A stretch of 64,000 nucleotides of DNA from Agrobacterium tumefaciens. Lineage in GTDB: Bacteria > Pseudomonadota > Alphaproteobacteria > Rhizobiales > Rhizobiaceae. Shown piece after piece: positions 8,701 through 17,175 of this stretch. The translations under genes and the position numbers were made by a program. The notes beneath the pieces are model-generated. The model ran no database searches and had not been told where the DNA came from. It saw only the letters and a program-made list of their open reading frames with translations. The stretch's first letter is position 1. Each line of letters begins with the position of its first letter. The stretch covers positions 551,501 to 615,500 of the forward strand of contig NZ_CP072309.1 in the NCBI RefSeq assembly GCF_017726655.1, read 5' to 3'.

Positions 8701-8830
8701 GACCTCCGGCGTCGTCCTCGGGCTTGACCCGAGGACCCGATGCCGACAGCATGGAGACGGTCGGAGGCTCCGGGGTTCGCCCCGAATGCCGACCTCGACG
8801 CCAGGGTGCGGAGCCGCGTTAGCGGATCTT
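8701..8830. repeat. Palindrome-rich intergenic element between CobW-type and WD40 genes
   Basis: Non-coding stretch dominated by dyads. The clearest is a perfect hairpin at 8714-8736 (GTCCTCGGG, five-base loop, CCCGAGGAC); a second partial dyad is GGGGTTCGCCCC near 8780. The leading GTC-GC-rich dyad resembles the ends of the elements at 4698 and 23626, but I cannot find a matching right-hand end, so it may be a divergent or different family. It may also act as a transcriptional attenuator between the two genes. Confidence 0.55.
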
Positions 8831-8892
8831 CGTGACTTTGGTTTGAGACCGAACCCACCGCAGAAAACACAGATACGAAAGACCAATGCCCC

Positions 8893-9885
8893 ATGCCGAC
8901 TGTTGCCCCGCTTGATATCGAAGGCCACGTGGTCTCGACCCATTTTCTCGGCGACATTCCGCTGTTTGCCACCGCCGCCGGCACCATTCACCGGCTGGAT
9001 GGCGGCGAGAAGGTAACGGAGGCACATGACGGGCTTCTGACCTGCATTCGTGACCCTTACAGCGCCACGCTGCTTTCTGGCGGTGAAGATGGGCGCGTGC
9101 TGCGCATCGGCCATGATGGCAGCATCAGCGAGATCGCCAACGTGCCGCGCAAATGGGTTGGCGTCGTCGCCGGCGGTCCGCAGAAAGCGGTCGCTTATGG
9201 CGTCGGCAAGTCCAGCTTCGTGCGTCTCTCGGACGGCACGGTCAAGGAATTCAAGGAAGAGCGCACAGTGGAGGCGATCGCCTTCGCACCCAAGGGCCTA
9301 CGGATTGCCGTTGCCCGTTATAACGGCGTGACGCTCCACTGGGTGGCAACCGCGGGCGATCCCGTCGATCTCGAATGGAAGGGTGCGCACACCGGCGTCA
9401 CCTTTTCGCCAGACGGCAAGTTCCTCGTCACCACCATGCAGGAAAATGCCCTGCATGGCTGGAAGATGGAAGCCACGAAAGGCGGCATGGAAGCGCGCCA
9501 TATGCGCATGACCGGTTATCCCGCCAAGGTTAAATCCGTATCATGGTCGGCAAAGGGCAAATGGCTCGCCTCATCAGGCGCGCCAGCCGCGATCGTCTGG
9601 CCCTTCTCCGGCAAGGACGGCCCGATGGGTAAGGCCCCGGAAGAACTCGGCAGCCGCGCCAACATCCTCGCCACCAACGTCGCCTTCCACCCGGTGGAAG
9701 ACGTTCTCGCCATTGGCTTCATCGACGGCATGATTCTCGGCGTGCGCCTCGCCGACGGCAAGGAAGCCCTGCTGCGCCGCCCCGGGAAAGGCGCGATCAC
9801 CAGCATGGACTGGAGCGCCACCGGCAAACTGCTCGCCTTTGCCTCCGAGGCGGGAGACTGCGGGATCATCGACATTTCAGCGTGA
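8893..9885 (+). CDS. WD40-repeat protein
   Basis: 330 residues. Repeating beta-propeller blades are recognisable by SPDGKF, SWSAKGKWLASSG, AFHPVEDVLAIGF, and SMDWSATGKLLAFASEAGDCGIIDIS. No signal peptide or membrane segment, so cytoplasmic. WD40 proteins are scaffolds rather than enzymes. In alphaproteobacteria a WD40 gene often follows the COG0523 GTPase gene, as here, so a role as a partner or client platform in zinc distribution is a reasonable inference, not proven. The start at 8893 gives a natural N-terminus; no strong ribosome site is visible. Confidence 0.85.
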   Translation: MPTVAPLDIEGHVVSTHFLGDIPLFATAAGTIHRLDGGEKVTEAHDGLLTCIRDPYSATLLSGGEDGRVLRIGHDGSISEIANVPRKWVGVVAGGPQKAVAYGVGKSSFVRLSDGTVKEFKEERTVEAIAFAPKGLRIAVARYNGVTLHWVATAGDPVDLEWKGAHTGVTFSPDGKFLVTTMQENALHGWKMEATKGGMEARHMRMTGYPAKVKSVSWSAKGKWLASSGAPAAIVWPFSGKDGPMGKAPEELGSRANILATNVAFHPVEDVLAIGFIDGMILGVRLADGKEALLRRPGKGAITSMDWSATGKLLAFASEAGDCGIIDISA

Positions 9886-9924
9886 CGGCCAACTTCAATG
9901 AAGAAGGCTGCCTGATAACCACCG

Positions 9925-9943
9925 TCGGCGCCGAAGGCGCCGA
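9925..9943. terminator. Hairpin between convergent WD40 and exoV genes
   Basis: Perfect 8-bp stem TCGGCGCC/GGCGCCGA with a GAA loop, in the 128-base gap where two genes converge. No run of T follows on either strand, so it is a weak intrinsic terminator at best, possibly a bidirectional transcript end or RNA stabiliser. Confidence 0.45.
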
Positions 9944-10013
9944 TTGCCTTTCCGGCGTCGGATATCCAGCAAATGCGGCCTGAACAATGCTGCCGCATTT
10001 TCCGGATACATGC

Positions 10014-10982
10014 TTAAAAATAATCCCGCTTCACAGTGTCTAGAACCGCCGAGAAACGTTCCTTCCGCTCCTCCAGTCGGCCGTCCGGGCTGAGGCGGGG
10101 TTCTGCGCGGCTGGCCTGCCAAAGCGCCAGCGTGGAAGGGGCCGCCAGCACCTGCTTGGCGAGTTTTCGCAGCGAGCGAGATTGCGTTTCCTGTGGGCGT
10201 ACCAGCACTTCGCCTTCATGCGCGGCGCCCTCATGCGGAGAAACCGAACCAGGCTCGGCGACGACAGGTGGCGGTGGTGGCGGGAAGCTCATGCCCCAGA
10301 AACGCGAGCCTTTTTTCGCCGCCTCTGCGCGGGTCGAAACGGGCACATAACGCGGCTGATACTCCACGCCGACGCTGCCGGCCCAGTCGCTCCATTTGAA
10401 GCTGTTGATCGAAGGCGAGGTGCTGACGGCAACCCACGGCACGCGAAAGGCATCCGCCAGAATTGCACCATGCATGGATTCAGCCACGATGAATTCAGAC
10501 TGGGCAATGGCGCGGATGACCGCTTTCGCTTCGCCGCGCGGGTCAAGATAGGTGAGGCCTGCTGGCTCACAGACCGTTTCCCACATGCCGAACTCCGCCG
10601 ATTCCCAATGGGGAACGAAGGTCTTCTTGTAAAGTTTGGGCAGGTTTTTGAAGTCAGGCATCTCCGTGACCATGACGGCGGGGTCGACAATGCCCTTTTC
10701 AGGCGCGAGTCCCAACTTGGCGGCGGTTTTTTCGCCGCGCACGCAACGAATATCCCAGAACTCGGTGCTGGTATCCGGCACCGCGCCATAACCATAACCG
10801 CTACCGATCACCAGCTTGCGCTGTTTTCCAGGCAAAAGAACGTCGTTGAGCACGGTGCCGACACCGACGAGCATGACATCGTCATGCACGTCGCGCAGAC
10901 CCGGGAGCAGGAAGTCCCACAGCCAGAGGTTGAGATCGTCACCGAAATTTCCGTGATGAGATTCCCAGTGATAAGGTTTCAT
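10014..10982 (-). CDS. exoV: ExoV-type succinoglycan pyruvyltransferase
   Basis: 322 residues from the ATG at 10982, with GAGGAG eight bases upstream. The N-terminus (HHGNFGDDLNLWLWDFLLPG) is the hallmark of the polysaccharide pyruvyl transferase family, and a conserved ESMHGAILADAFRVPWVAVS segment lies near 165-185. ExoV adds the ketal-linked pyruvate to the terminal sugar of the succinoglycan repeat unit on the lipid carrier at the cytoplasmic face of the inner membrane. It is transcribed with exoW, 51 bases upstream on the same strand. Assignment rests on family plus exo synteny. The C-terminal ~70 residues are proline/basic-rich and may be less conserved. Confidence 0.87.
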   Translation of the reverse strand: MKPYHWESHHGNFGDDLNLWLWDFLLPGLRDVHDDVMLVGVGTVLNDVLLPGKQRKLVIGSGYGYGAVPDTSTEFWDIRCVRGEKTAAKLGLAPEKGIVDPAVMVTEMPDFKNLPKLYKKTFVPHWESAEFGMWETVCEPAGLTYLDPRGEAKAVIRAIAQSEFIVAESMHGAILADAFRVPWVAVSTSPSINSFKWSDWAGSVGVEYQPRYVPVSTRAEAAKKGSRFWGMSFPPPPPPVVAEPGSVSPHEGAAHEGEVLVRPQETQSRSLRKLAKQVLAAPSTLALWQASRAEPRLSPDGRLEERKERFSAVLDTVKRDYF

Positions 10983-11033
10983 GAGGTCACTCCTCGGTGA
11001 AAAACATATAGATTCTTGCGGGCGAGAATTCGC

Positions 11034-11999
11034 TCATCTGGAGCGCACGATTTTGCCGGCGCCGAGTTCGAAAGCGGCACGCAGCAGTGCCGGATCACGC
11101 ATCACCCACTTCAACAGCAGTCCGAATTCGGGCGCCTTGCGCCGTTTCAGATTGCCCGCCTGGCTCCACAGCGCCTGTTTGCGTGCCGTGTTTTTATAGG
11201 ATGCAATGGAGGCGACATCGGCCGGCCGGCGTGAAAAACGCCCCTCCAGCGTATCGAGCGCCACCCAGGTGTTGAACTGCTGGCGCAGGAATTCCGGCGA
11301 GCTATTGTCGATGCTGTGGAAGATATTGACGCCCATTCCGCGCATCGCACCGGCGTCGTCACAGAGCAGCGTCCGCTTCGAAGCGAGGATGGAATCGCAG
11401 AAAAACAGCACATCTTCCGCCGCCAGTCTAAGCGCCGGATCAAAGCGGATTTTTTCAAAAAGCGGACGGCCGATCACCATGCAGGAGAGATGCAGGAAGC
11501 TCCAGTTGCGCAGCATGACACTCGCCAGATCCGGCAGTTCGATCACCAGCGGCGTCTCGGAAACGCGGGCCGCGCCCTCGTTTTTCTCAAGCTCGGAAAT
11601 GGCGAAATGGTAATAAAATTCGTCACTTGCCTGCATCGAAGCCCAATAGCACTCGCCACCGAAGGTCGTGAGCGCAAAGGCTGCATTCTTGAGATGATCA
11701 GGCGTCCAGATATCGTCGGAATCCAGGAAGGCCACGTAGTCGGTGCCATCGGGCACGTTGTCCAGACCGGTGTTGCGTGCACCGCCGGGGCCGGCATTCG
11801 CCTGCTTAATGACAATAATCCGGTCTTTCTGTTCCTGCGAAATTTCCGCAAGTTCCCGATCGATCGGGTATGGCGATTCGTCATCGACGATGACAAGATC
11901 GAAGTCCTGGTAAGTCTGCGCAAAAACCGATGCGAGTGCACGTCCCAGGACGCCGTGCTGCTTTTGGTAGTAGGGAATGACGACAGTAAATCTTGCCAT
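11034..11999 (-). CDS. exoW: ExoW-type succinoglycan glucosyltransferase
   Basis: 321 residues from the ATG at 11999 (AAGGGG about eight bases upstream); the in-frame extension to 12023 is less likely. A family 2 GT-A glycosyltransferase: FTVVIPYYQKQHGVLGRAL at the start, nucleotide-binding DLVIVDDESPYP near 40, and the metal-binding DSDD in VAFLDSDDIW near 92-101. ExoW adds a late glucose of the octasaccharide. It is divergent from exoT with a 117-base shared promoter region and precedes exoV. Length and order match S. meliloti ExoW. Confidence 0.87.
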   Translation of the reverse strand: MARFTVVIPYYQKQHGVLGRALASVFAQTYQDFDLVIVDDESPYPIDRELAEISQEQKDRIIVIKQANAGPGGARNTGLDNVPDGTDYVAFLDSDDIWTPDHLKNAAFALTTFGGECYWASMQASDEFYYHFAISELEKNEGAARVSETPLVIELPDLASVMLRNWSFLHLSCMVIGRPLFEKIRFDPALRLAAEDVLFFCDSILASKRTLLCDDAGAMRGMGVNIFHSIDNSSPEFLRQQFNTWVALDTLEGRFSRRPADVASIASYKNTARKQALWSQAGNLKRRKAPEFGLLLKWVMRDPALLRAAFELGAGKIVRSR

Positions 12000-12116
12000 T
12001 GTTTCGCCCCTTGCGTTGATCAAGAAGTGTCGGGCCCGATCCTAAAAGCGGCCCCGATGGTATCGGCAACTCCCAACCGGCTTCCTCCCGCCGGCCTCCA
12101 GAAACAGGATGCTTGT

Positions 12117-13595
12117 ATGCCCCCAGCACCAAATGTAAAGACCATCACCACGAATGTGGGCTGGAGCGTTTTATCAAAAACAGGGACATTCGGGCTTAAA
12201 TTTGTCACGGTCCCCATTCTCGCTCGTCTCCTCACGCCGGAAGAATTCGGGGTGGTGGCAGTAGGACTTACGGTTGTACAGTTCCTGACCATGATCGCCG
12301 GGGCGGGGCTCACCTCCGCCCTCATCGTCGAGAAGGATGAGGATATGGAAACGATCCATACCGTCTTCTGGGCCAATCTGGCGATCTCCTGCACCATGGC
12401 AGCCGTCCTCTACATCTTCGCCGAATTTTTCGGCGGATTGCTGGGTGCGGTGGAAAGCGCATACCTGCTGCGCATCATGGCCTTCCTCATTCCGTTGCAG
12501 CTTGCTGGCGACGTTGCTTATTCGCTCTTGGCGAGGCGGATGAACTTCAGCAAGGATGCGCTCTGGAGCATGGCCTCGGAGAGCATCGCGGCGATTGCCG
12601 CGGTCGCGCTCGCCTTCATGGGGTTCGGCGTCTGGGCGCTTATCATCCAGCTTTTTGCCGCGGCTTTGATCCGCCTCGTCGGACTTTACGCCGTTTCGCG
12701 TTATTGCCCGCGTTTTGTCATGAAGCCACGCCGGCTGGTGCCGCTTCTCGGCTTCAGTTCGGGGCTGATGGGCTCGGAAATCGCCAATTTTGTCACCTTC
12801 CAGTCGCCGATGGTGGTAATTGCCCGGCACTTGGGTCTGGCGGATGCCGGCGCCTATTCCGCTTCCAACCGTTTCGCCAGCATTCCCAACCAGGTGGTTT
12901 TATCCGCCGTCATGGGGGTTCTGTTTCCCGCTTTCAGCCGCATGATGGACGACCCGCAGCGCCGGCGCGATGCGTTGATGTTTAGCACGCAGGTGCTGAC
13001 CGTTCTGCTCGCGCCCATGATGTTCGGTCTCTGGGCCGTGGCCGAGCCGGCCATGCTTGTCATCTTCGGGCAGAACTGGGCTTATGCCTGGCCGGTCCTT
13101 GGTCTTCTTGCCCTATCGAAAGCCATTCTCACGCCCTGCAGCACCTTCATCCCTTACCTCAAGGGCGCTGGTTACGGGCGTGTCCTGTTCTGGTCGGCGA
13201 CACTCCGTGCCGTCGTCACCACGGTCGCGGTCTGGTTCGCGGCGCTTTATGGAACGTTGATAGACGCCATGATCTGGCTCTGTATCGTCAACGCGGTCAC
13301 GCTCGTCGCTTACTCCTGGGCCGTGTTCAAAGCGAGCGACACGCCATTCTTCCAGGGACTTTACGTCAGTAGCCGGCCGATGATCGCCGCTTTCGTAATG
13401 GCCGTTGCGGTGCGCTATTTGCTTCACCTTCTCGCCGATCGCGTTCCCAACGCCACCCTTCAGGTTCTTATCGGCGCTGCCGTGGGCAGCGCCATCTATG
13501 CAATACTGATCCTGCTGACCGAACGTGCCCTGCTGGGGAAAATCCTGGGCATGGTCAAATCACGGCGTGCGCCGAATACCGCAACCCAGGGTTAG
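12117..13595 (+). CDS. exoT: ExoT-type oligosaccharide flippase (Wzx/MOP superfamily)
   Basis: 492 residues from the ATG at 12117, with AGGA seven bases upstream. The frame stays open far to the left, but that part is the antisense of exoW and is discarded. A polytopic membrane protein with about 12-14 hydrophobic segments and the MOP flippase N-terminal pattern (WSVLSKTGTFGLKFVTVPILARLLTPEEFGV, in short NVGWSVLSKTG then ARLLTPEEFG). It should move lipid-linked succinoglycan repeat units across the inner membrane. It stands alone on this strand, divergent from exoWV and separated from exoH by a 371-base gap with strong palindromes. Confidence 0.88.
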   Translation: MPPAPNVKTITTNVGWSVLSKTGTFGLKFVTVPILARLLTPEEFGVVAVGLTVVQFLTMIAGAGLTSALIVEKDEDMETIHTVFWANLAISCTMAAVLYIFAEFFGGLLGAVESAYLLRIMAFLIPLQLAGDVAYSLLARRMNFSKDALWSMASESIAAIAAVALAFMGFGVWALIIQLFAAALIRLVGLYAVSRYCPRFVMKPRRLVPLLGFSSGLMGSEIANFVTFQSPMVVIARHLGLADAGAYSASNRFASIPNQVVLSAVMGVLFPAFSRMMDDPQRRRDALMFSTQVLTVLLAPMMFGLWAVAEPAMLVIFGQNWAYAWPVLGLLALSKAILTPCSTFIPYLKGAGYGRVLFWSATLRAVVTTVAVWFAALYGTLIDAMIWLCIVNAVTLVAYSWAVFKASDTPFFQGLYVSSRPMIAAFVMAVAVRYLLHLLADRVPNATLQVLIGAAVGSAIYAILILLTERALLGKILGMVKSRRAPNTATQG

Positions 13596-13637
13596 AAATA
13601 CCGCAGAAAAATGCGCCTCATTTCTGCCGTTAAGCGG

Positions 13638-13671
13638 CCATGCCACGGCGATTTTTATCGTCGTGGCATGG
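13638..13671. terminator. Long hairpin after exoT
   Basis: A 15-bp stem (CCATGCCACGGCGAT paired with its complement, one G-T wobble) with a four-T loop, 42 bases past the exoT stop. It is strong enough to stop RNA polymerase or protect the 3' end, but no T-run follows the stem. Terminator function is therefore inferred from position and stability. Confidence 0.5.
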
Positions 13672-13761
13672 AGGATTGGGCGCTCTTTTTGCAGCGCAAC
13701 ATCACGGCAAATGACAAATTCACACGCTTCGAAGATTTTTAAGGAAACGTGATTTCCAACA

Positions 13762-13784
13762 AAATTATTTTATTTCAATAATTT
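13762..13784. promoter_or_regulatory. AT-rich palindrome in exoH upstream region
   Basis: Perfect inverted repeat AAATTATT / AATAATTT with a seven-base spacer, followed by a run of six T. It lies about 180-205 bases before exoH in an AT-rich island that contrasts with GC-rich surroundings. It could be a regulator site or part of the operon promoter; no known exo regulator site was matched. Confidence 0.4.
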
Positions 13785-13966
13785 AATTTTTTCGTGCGAC
13801 AGAATTTGAACTCAAGCCAGACATTCACCCGCAAAATCTAATCTTGTGTTTTTCCCGCGTCGCCACATTTTATCCCAAAGTCGAAACCAGACTTTCCAGT
13901 GCGGGCTTAAGTTCGCTCTGGTTGCAACGCGGCGTGGGGAGACGCCGCCCAATAGGGGTGACTGAT

Positions 13967-15115
13967 GTGACTGTCGATCAGAACCTATCCTCCCGTATCA
14001 ATTTGATGCGCATATTATTGATTTCAGGAATCGTGTTCGTGCATGTTCCGCACAATGCTGAAACCAGCCCGTTTCTCGGCCTTTACGGCTTTTTCGACTG
14101 GCTGCGGGTTTTTCTGGGCGACGCCCTGTTTCGCATTGGTGTGCCCTGTCTCAGCGCCATTTCCGGTTACCTGCTGTTTCGTCGCGGCATGAGTGAATTC
14201 AATTATCCGGCAACGATCCGCTCCAAATCGAAAACCGTGCTCCTGCCCTTCCTGCTGTGGAATGGCGCGCTGTTTGCCGCCGTGTTGCTGATTCAGTTTT
14301 TCGAAGTCGGCGTGGGATATTTCCCGGATCTCTGGAACGCCGGCCCGCGTGAAATCCTGAGCCACGGGGCGGCGCTGGAACAGTTGCCGGTCAATGTACC
14401 GCTTTATTTTCTGCGCGACCTTTTCGTCTGCATTCTGCTGTCTCCTGTCCTCGCATTTCTGATGCGCCGCTTCGCGCTGCCGACCCTTGCCATTTTGCTG
14501 GTCGTGACGGCCATGCCTGATCTCACGATCTACATCGTCCAGAAAAAATCGATCCTCTTCAGCTTCTCGCTCGGTATTGCGCTTGCGTTGCACCGTGTCG
14601 ACGTCAAGGCGCTCGATCCTTACGCCCTGCCGATCATGGTGCTGACCTTCATCGCCTCTGCCATTCTGGCCACCGGTCTATATTTCACCGGTCCGGAGTT
14701 CACGTTCTGGCTAAACATGTCGCGCAATCTGCTCGCTGTCTTCGGCGCGCTCGGCTTCTGGGTGTCTTCATCCATCCTGATCCGCAGCCGGCTTGGCCAG
14801 CGGCTTGCCGAGACCGGCAGTCTGAGCTTCTGGATATTCTGCGCCCATTACCCGTTGCTGGTCATCATGTGGATGATCTGGAACAAAGGCGGGCCGGACT
14901 TTTATCCGGCTTTCTATATCGCTGCGACGTTGTCTGCCTTCGTCATTCTGATCATCAGCAACGCGCAGACGCGTAAATATCTGCCCACCCTCTATTCTGT
15001 GCTCACCGGAAGCCGCAGCGGCAAACGCAAGGCGACCGTCGCCGCCGTGACAAAACGGGCCTCCATGATCGGCCCGCCCACATCCGAAACGCTTTATTCG
15101 CAACGACAGAGGTGA
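13967..15115 (+). CDS. exoH: ExoH-type succinyltransferase (acyltransferase family 3)
   Basis: 382 residues if translation begins at the GTG at 13967, which has AGGGG eight bases upstream and gives the natural start VTVDQNLSSRINLMRILL; the frame is open to 13844 and GTG 13958 is an alternative. Around ten membrane segments and the Acyl_transf_3 pattern (LMRILLISGIVFVHVPHN, later CLSAISGYLLFRR). ExoH adds the succinyl group to the succinoglycan subunit, which in S. meliloti is needed for symbiotic activity and for cleavage by ExoK. First gene of the exoHKLAMONP run; exoK starts five bases after its stop. Confidence 0.85.
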   Translation: MTVDQNLSSRINLMRILLISGIVFVHVPHNAETSPFLGLYGFFDWLRVFLGDALFRIGVPCLSAISGYLLFRRGMSEFNYPATIRSKSKTVLLPFLLWNGALFAAVLLIQFFEVGVGYFPDLWNAGPREILSHGAALEQLPVNVPLYFLRDLFVCILLSPVLAFLMRRFALPTLAILLVVTAMPDLTIYIVQKKSILFSFSLGIALALHRVDVKALDPYALPIMVLTFIASAILATGLYFTGPEFTFWLNMSRNLLAVFGALGFWVSSSILIRSRLGQRLAETGSLSFWIFCAHYPLLVIMWMIWNKGGPDFYPAFYIAATLSAFVILIISNAQTRKYLPTLYSVLTGSRSGKRKATVAAVTKRASMIGPPTSETLYSQRQR

Positions 15116-15119
15116 ACCA

Positions 15120-15911
15120 ATGACAACATTTGTCACCCGCGTTCAGACACGCATTCTTCTTGCCGCCGCCCTCTCGGCCACGGCCTTCACAGCGCCCGTC
15201 AACGCCCAGGAAGGCAACGGCACGTCCTTCATCGAGAACTTCGATTCTATGGACCGGTCTTTCTGGTACGTTTCCGACGGCTGGAACAATGGTTCCCACC
15301 AGAACTGCACCTGGTCGAAGAAACTGGCGACGGTCGAAAACGGCCAACTGACGCTTGGTTTCGATCAGCAAAAACTCGGCGAACGCAACTTTGCCTGCGG
15401 TGAAATACAGACCAAGGGCCGTTACCGTTACGGCACCTATGAAGCGCGGATGAAGGCCGCAACAGGGACAGGCCTGAACTCCGCCTTTTTCACCTATATC
15501 GGCCCGACCGACAAGAAGCCGCATGACGAAATCGACTTCGAGGTTCTTGGCAAGAACACCAATCAGGTACAGCTCAATCAATATGTGTCCGCCAAGGGCG
15601 GCAATGAAAAGCTGGTGCCGGTGGCAGGTGGAGCCGATGCCGGTTTCAACGACTACGCCTTCGTCTGGGAACCACAGCGCCTGCGTTATTACGTCAACGG
15701 CAAGCTCGTCCATGAGGTGACGGACGCGACGAAAATTCCGCAGAACGCTCAGAAAATCTTCTTCAGCCTGTGGGGCACCGATACGCTGAAGGACTGGATG
15801 GGCAAGTTTGCTTATGCCGGGCCATCGCAGATGGTCGTTGACCGCTTCGCCTTCACCGCGCTGGGCGACAAATGTCAGTTCCCGGAAAGCATCGCCTGCG
15901 CTCTGAATTGA
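15120..15911 (+). CDS. exoK: ExoK-type endo-beta-1,3-1,4-glycanase (GH16)
   Basis: 263 residues. An N-terminal signal peptide ends near PVNAQ (about residue 30), so the enzyme is exported. The GH16 active-site motif HDEIDFEVLG lies near 135-144, with the two catalytic glutamates of the E-I-D-x-E pattern. GH16 landmarks FACGEIQTKGRYRYGTYEAR and the C-terminal FFSLWGTD are also visible. It trims nascent succinoglycan to lower-molecular-weight forms. The gene is tightly coupled to exoH upstream; 65 bases separate it from exoL. Confidence 0.92.
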   Translation: MTTFVTRVQTRILLAAALSATAFTAPVNAQEGNGTSFIENFDSMDRSFWYVSDGWNNGSHQNCTWSKKLATVENGQLTLGFDQQKLGERNFACGEIQTKGRYRYGTYEARMKAATGTGLNSAFFTYIGPTDKKPHDEIDFEVLGKNTNQVQLNQYVSAKGGNEKLVPVAGGADAGFNDYAFVWEPQRLRYYVNGKLVHEVTDATKIPQNAQKIFFSLWGTDTLKDWMGKFAYAGPSQMVVDRFAFTALGDKCQFPESIACALN

Positions 15912-15976
15912 CCGGATGTTTTGAACCAAATCCCGTGCTGCGGCGTCTTTGACACGCGAACCACCCGGAACCCTGC

Positions 15977-17158
15977 ATGACCCATATTCTCTACCTCGCG
16001 CATGATCTTTCAGACCCCGCCATTCGCCGGCGGGTGCTGACCTTGCTTGCAGGCGGGGCGCGGGTCACGCTGGCAGGTTTCCGGCGCGGGCAGAACCGGC
16101 TGGCGGAAATCGAGGGCGTCGTGCCCGTCGTGCTCGGGGAGACCGCCGACGGGAAGTTCATGCAACGCCTAGCCGCGGTGGGGAAAGCCAGCCTTTCGCT
16201 GGGCAAGCTATTGAGCGGCATCCCGACACCCGAGGTCATTCTTGCCAGAAATCTGGAGATGCTGGCTCTGGCAAAGCGCGCCATGTCGATCTATGGCGGC
16301 GAGCCGGCACTGGTTTACGAATGTCTCGATATTCACCGCCTTCTTCTCAACAAGGGCAAGCCCGGACAGCTGCTGAATGCCGCCCAGCGCTATTTTGCAC
16401 GCGACGCCAAACTGCTGATCACCAGCTCTCCGGCCTTCGTGGAGCATTATTTCAAGCCCGTTTCCGGCCTCGATCTTCCTGTCCTCTTGCAGGAAAACAA
16501 GGTGCTGGCGCTCGATAGCACCTTTGCCGCCACGCCACGACCACGCGCGCCTGCGCCAGGAGAGCCGTGGAAAATCGGGTGGTTCGGCGCGCTTCGCTGC
16601 CGCAAGTCGCTGGTAATCCTCGCCGAATTTGCCCATCGAATGGAAGGCAAGGTCGAAATCATCCTGCGCGGCCGGCCGGCCTATTCGGAATTTCCTGATT
16701 TCGATGGCTTCGTGGCCGCAGCCCCGCATGTGCATTTCCATGGGCCATACAAGAACCCCGAGGATCTCGCCGACATCTATAACGAGGTGCAATTCACCTG
16801 GGCCATCGACTTTTTCGAGGAAGGCCAGAATTCCAGCTGGCTGCTGCCCAACCGGCTATATGAAGGCTGCCTTTATGGCACCTTGCCGATTGCGTTTTCC
16901 GGCACGGAAACAGCCCGCTTCATCGAAAAACGCAATATCGGCTTCGTCCTGCAACAGGCGGGCGCTGACGATCTTGCCGCCCTCTTCAACCAGATGACCC
17001 CGCAGACCTATGCGGATGCCTTCCACACCCTATCGGCAACAGACAGGAAACAATGGCTGACCGACCGCGACGATTGCCGTCTGCTGGTGCAGCAATTGTC
17101 CTCACCCGCCAAATCCGCTTCCGGCCACGCCCGTAAAGCGCAGTTTTCACCCGTGTAG
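15977..17158 (+). CDS. exoL: ExoL-type succinoglycan glucosyltransferase
   Basis: 393 residues. A GT-B-like fold is suggested by THILYLAHDLSDPAIRRRV at the start and a C-terminal region with WLLPNRLYEGCLYGTLPIAF near 290-310, typical of the acceptor/donor interface of such transferases. No signal peptide. ExoL adds the third sugar of the succinoglycan repeat, a beta-1,4 glucose, in the cytoplasm. The ATG has only a weak upstream GGAA. Assignment depends on position between exoK and exoA plus the glycosyltransferase-like layout. Confidence 0.82.
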   Translation: MTHILYLAHDLSDPAIRRRVLTLLAGGARVTLAGFRRGQNRLAEIEGVVPVVLGETADGKFMQRLAAVGKASLSLGKLLSGIPTPEVILARNLEMLALAKRAMSIYGGEPALVYECLDIHRLLLNKGKPGQLLNAAQRYFARDAKLLITSSPAFVEHYFKPVSGLDLPVLLQENKVLALDSTFAATPRPRAPAPGEPWKIGWFGALRCRKSLVILAEFAHRMEGKVEIILRGRPAYSEFPDFDGFVAAAPHVHFHGPYKNPEDLADIYNEVQFTWAIDFFEEGQNSSWLLPNRLYEGCLYGTLPIAFSGTETARFIEKRNIGFVLQQAGADDLAALFNQMTPQTYADAFHTLSATDRKQWLTDRDDCRLLVQQLSSPAKSASGHARKAQFSPV

Positions 17159-17175
17159 TGCGTAGGGGGCAAATC

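Larger units (their letters stand above)
13596..13966. other. exoT-exoH gap (position of exoI in S. meliloti)
   Basis: 371 bases without a credible gene; no nuclease-like exoI frame is seen. It contains a 15-bp-stem hairpin (13638-13671) and, in a very AT-rich tract, an 8-bp inverted repeat (13762-13784). The latter tract is the likely promoter region of the exoH-to-exoP operon. The remainder (about 13800-13950) shows no further pattern I can defend. Confidence 0.65.

Noticed and set aside
7408-9114. 568-codon open frame on the minus strand
   Set aside because: Opposite the COG0523 and WD40 genes; the Val/Met-rich tract is just the complement of the histidine codons.
11316-12116. Long N-terminal extension of ExoT
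   Set aside because: Antisense to exoW, no family match; the start at 12117 fits ExoT length.
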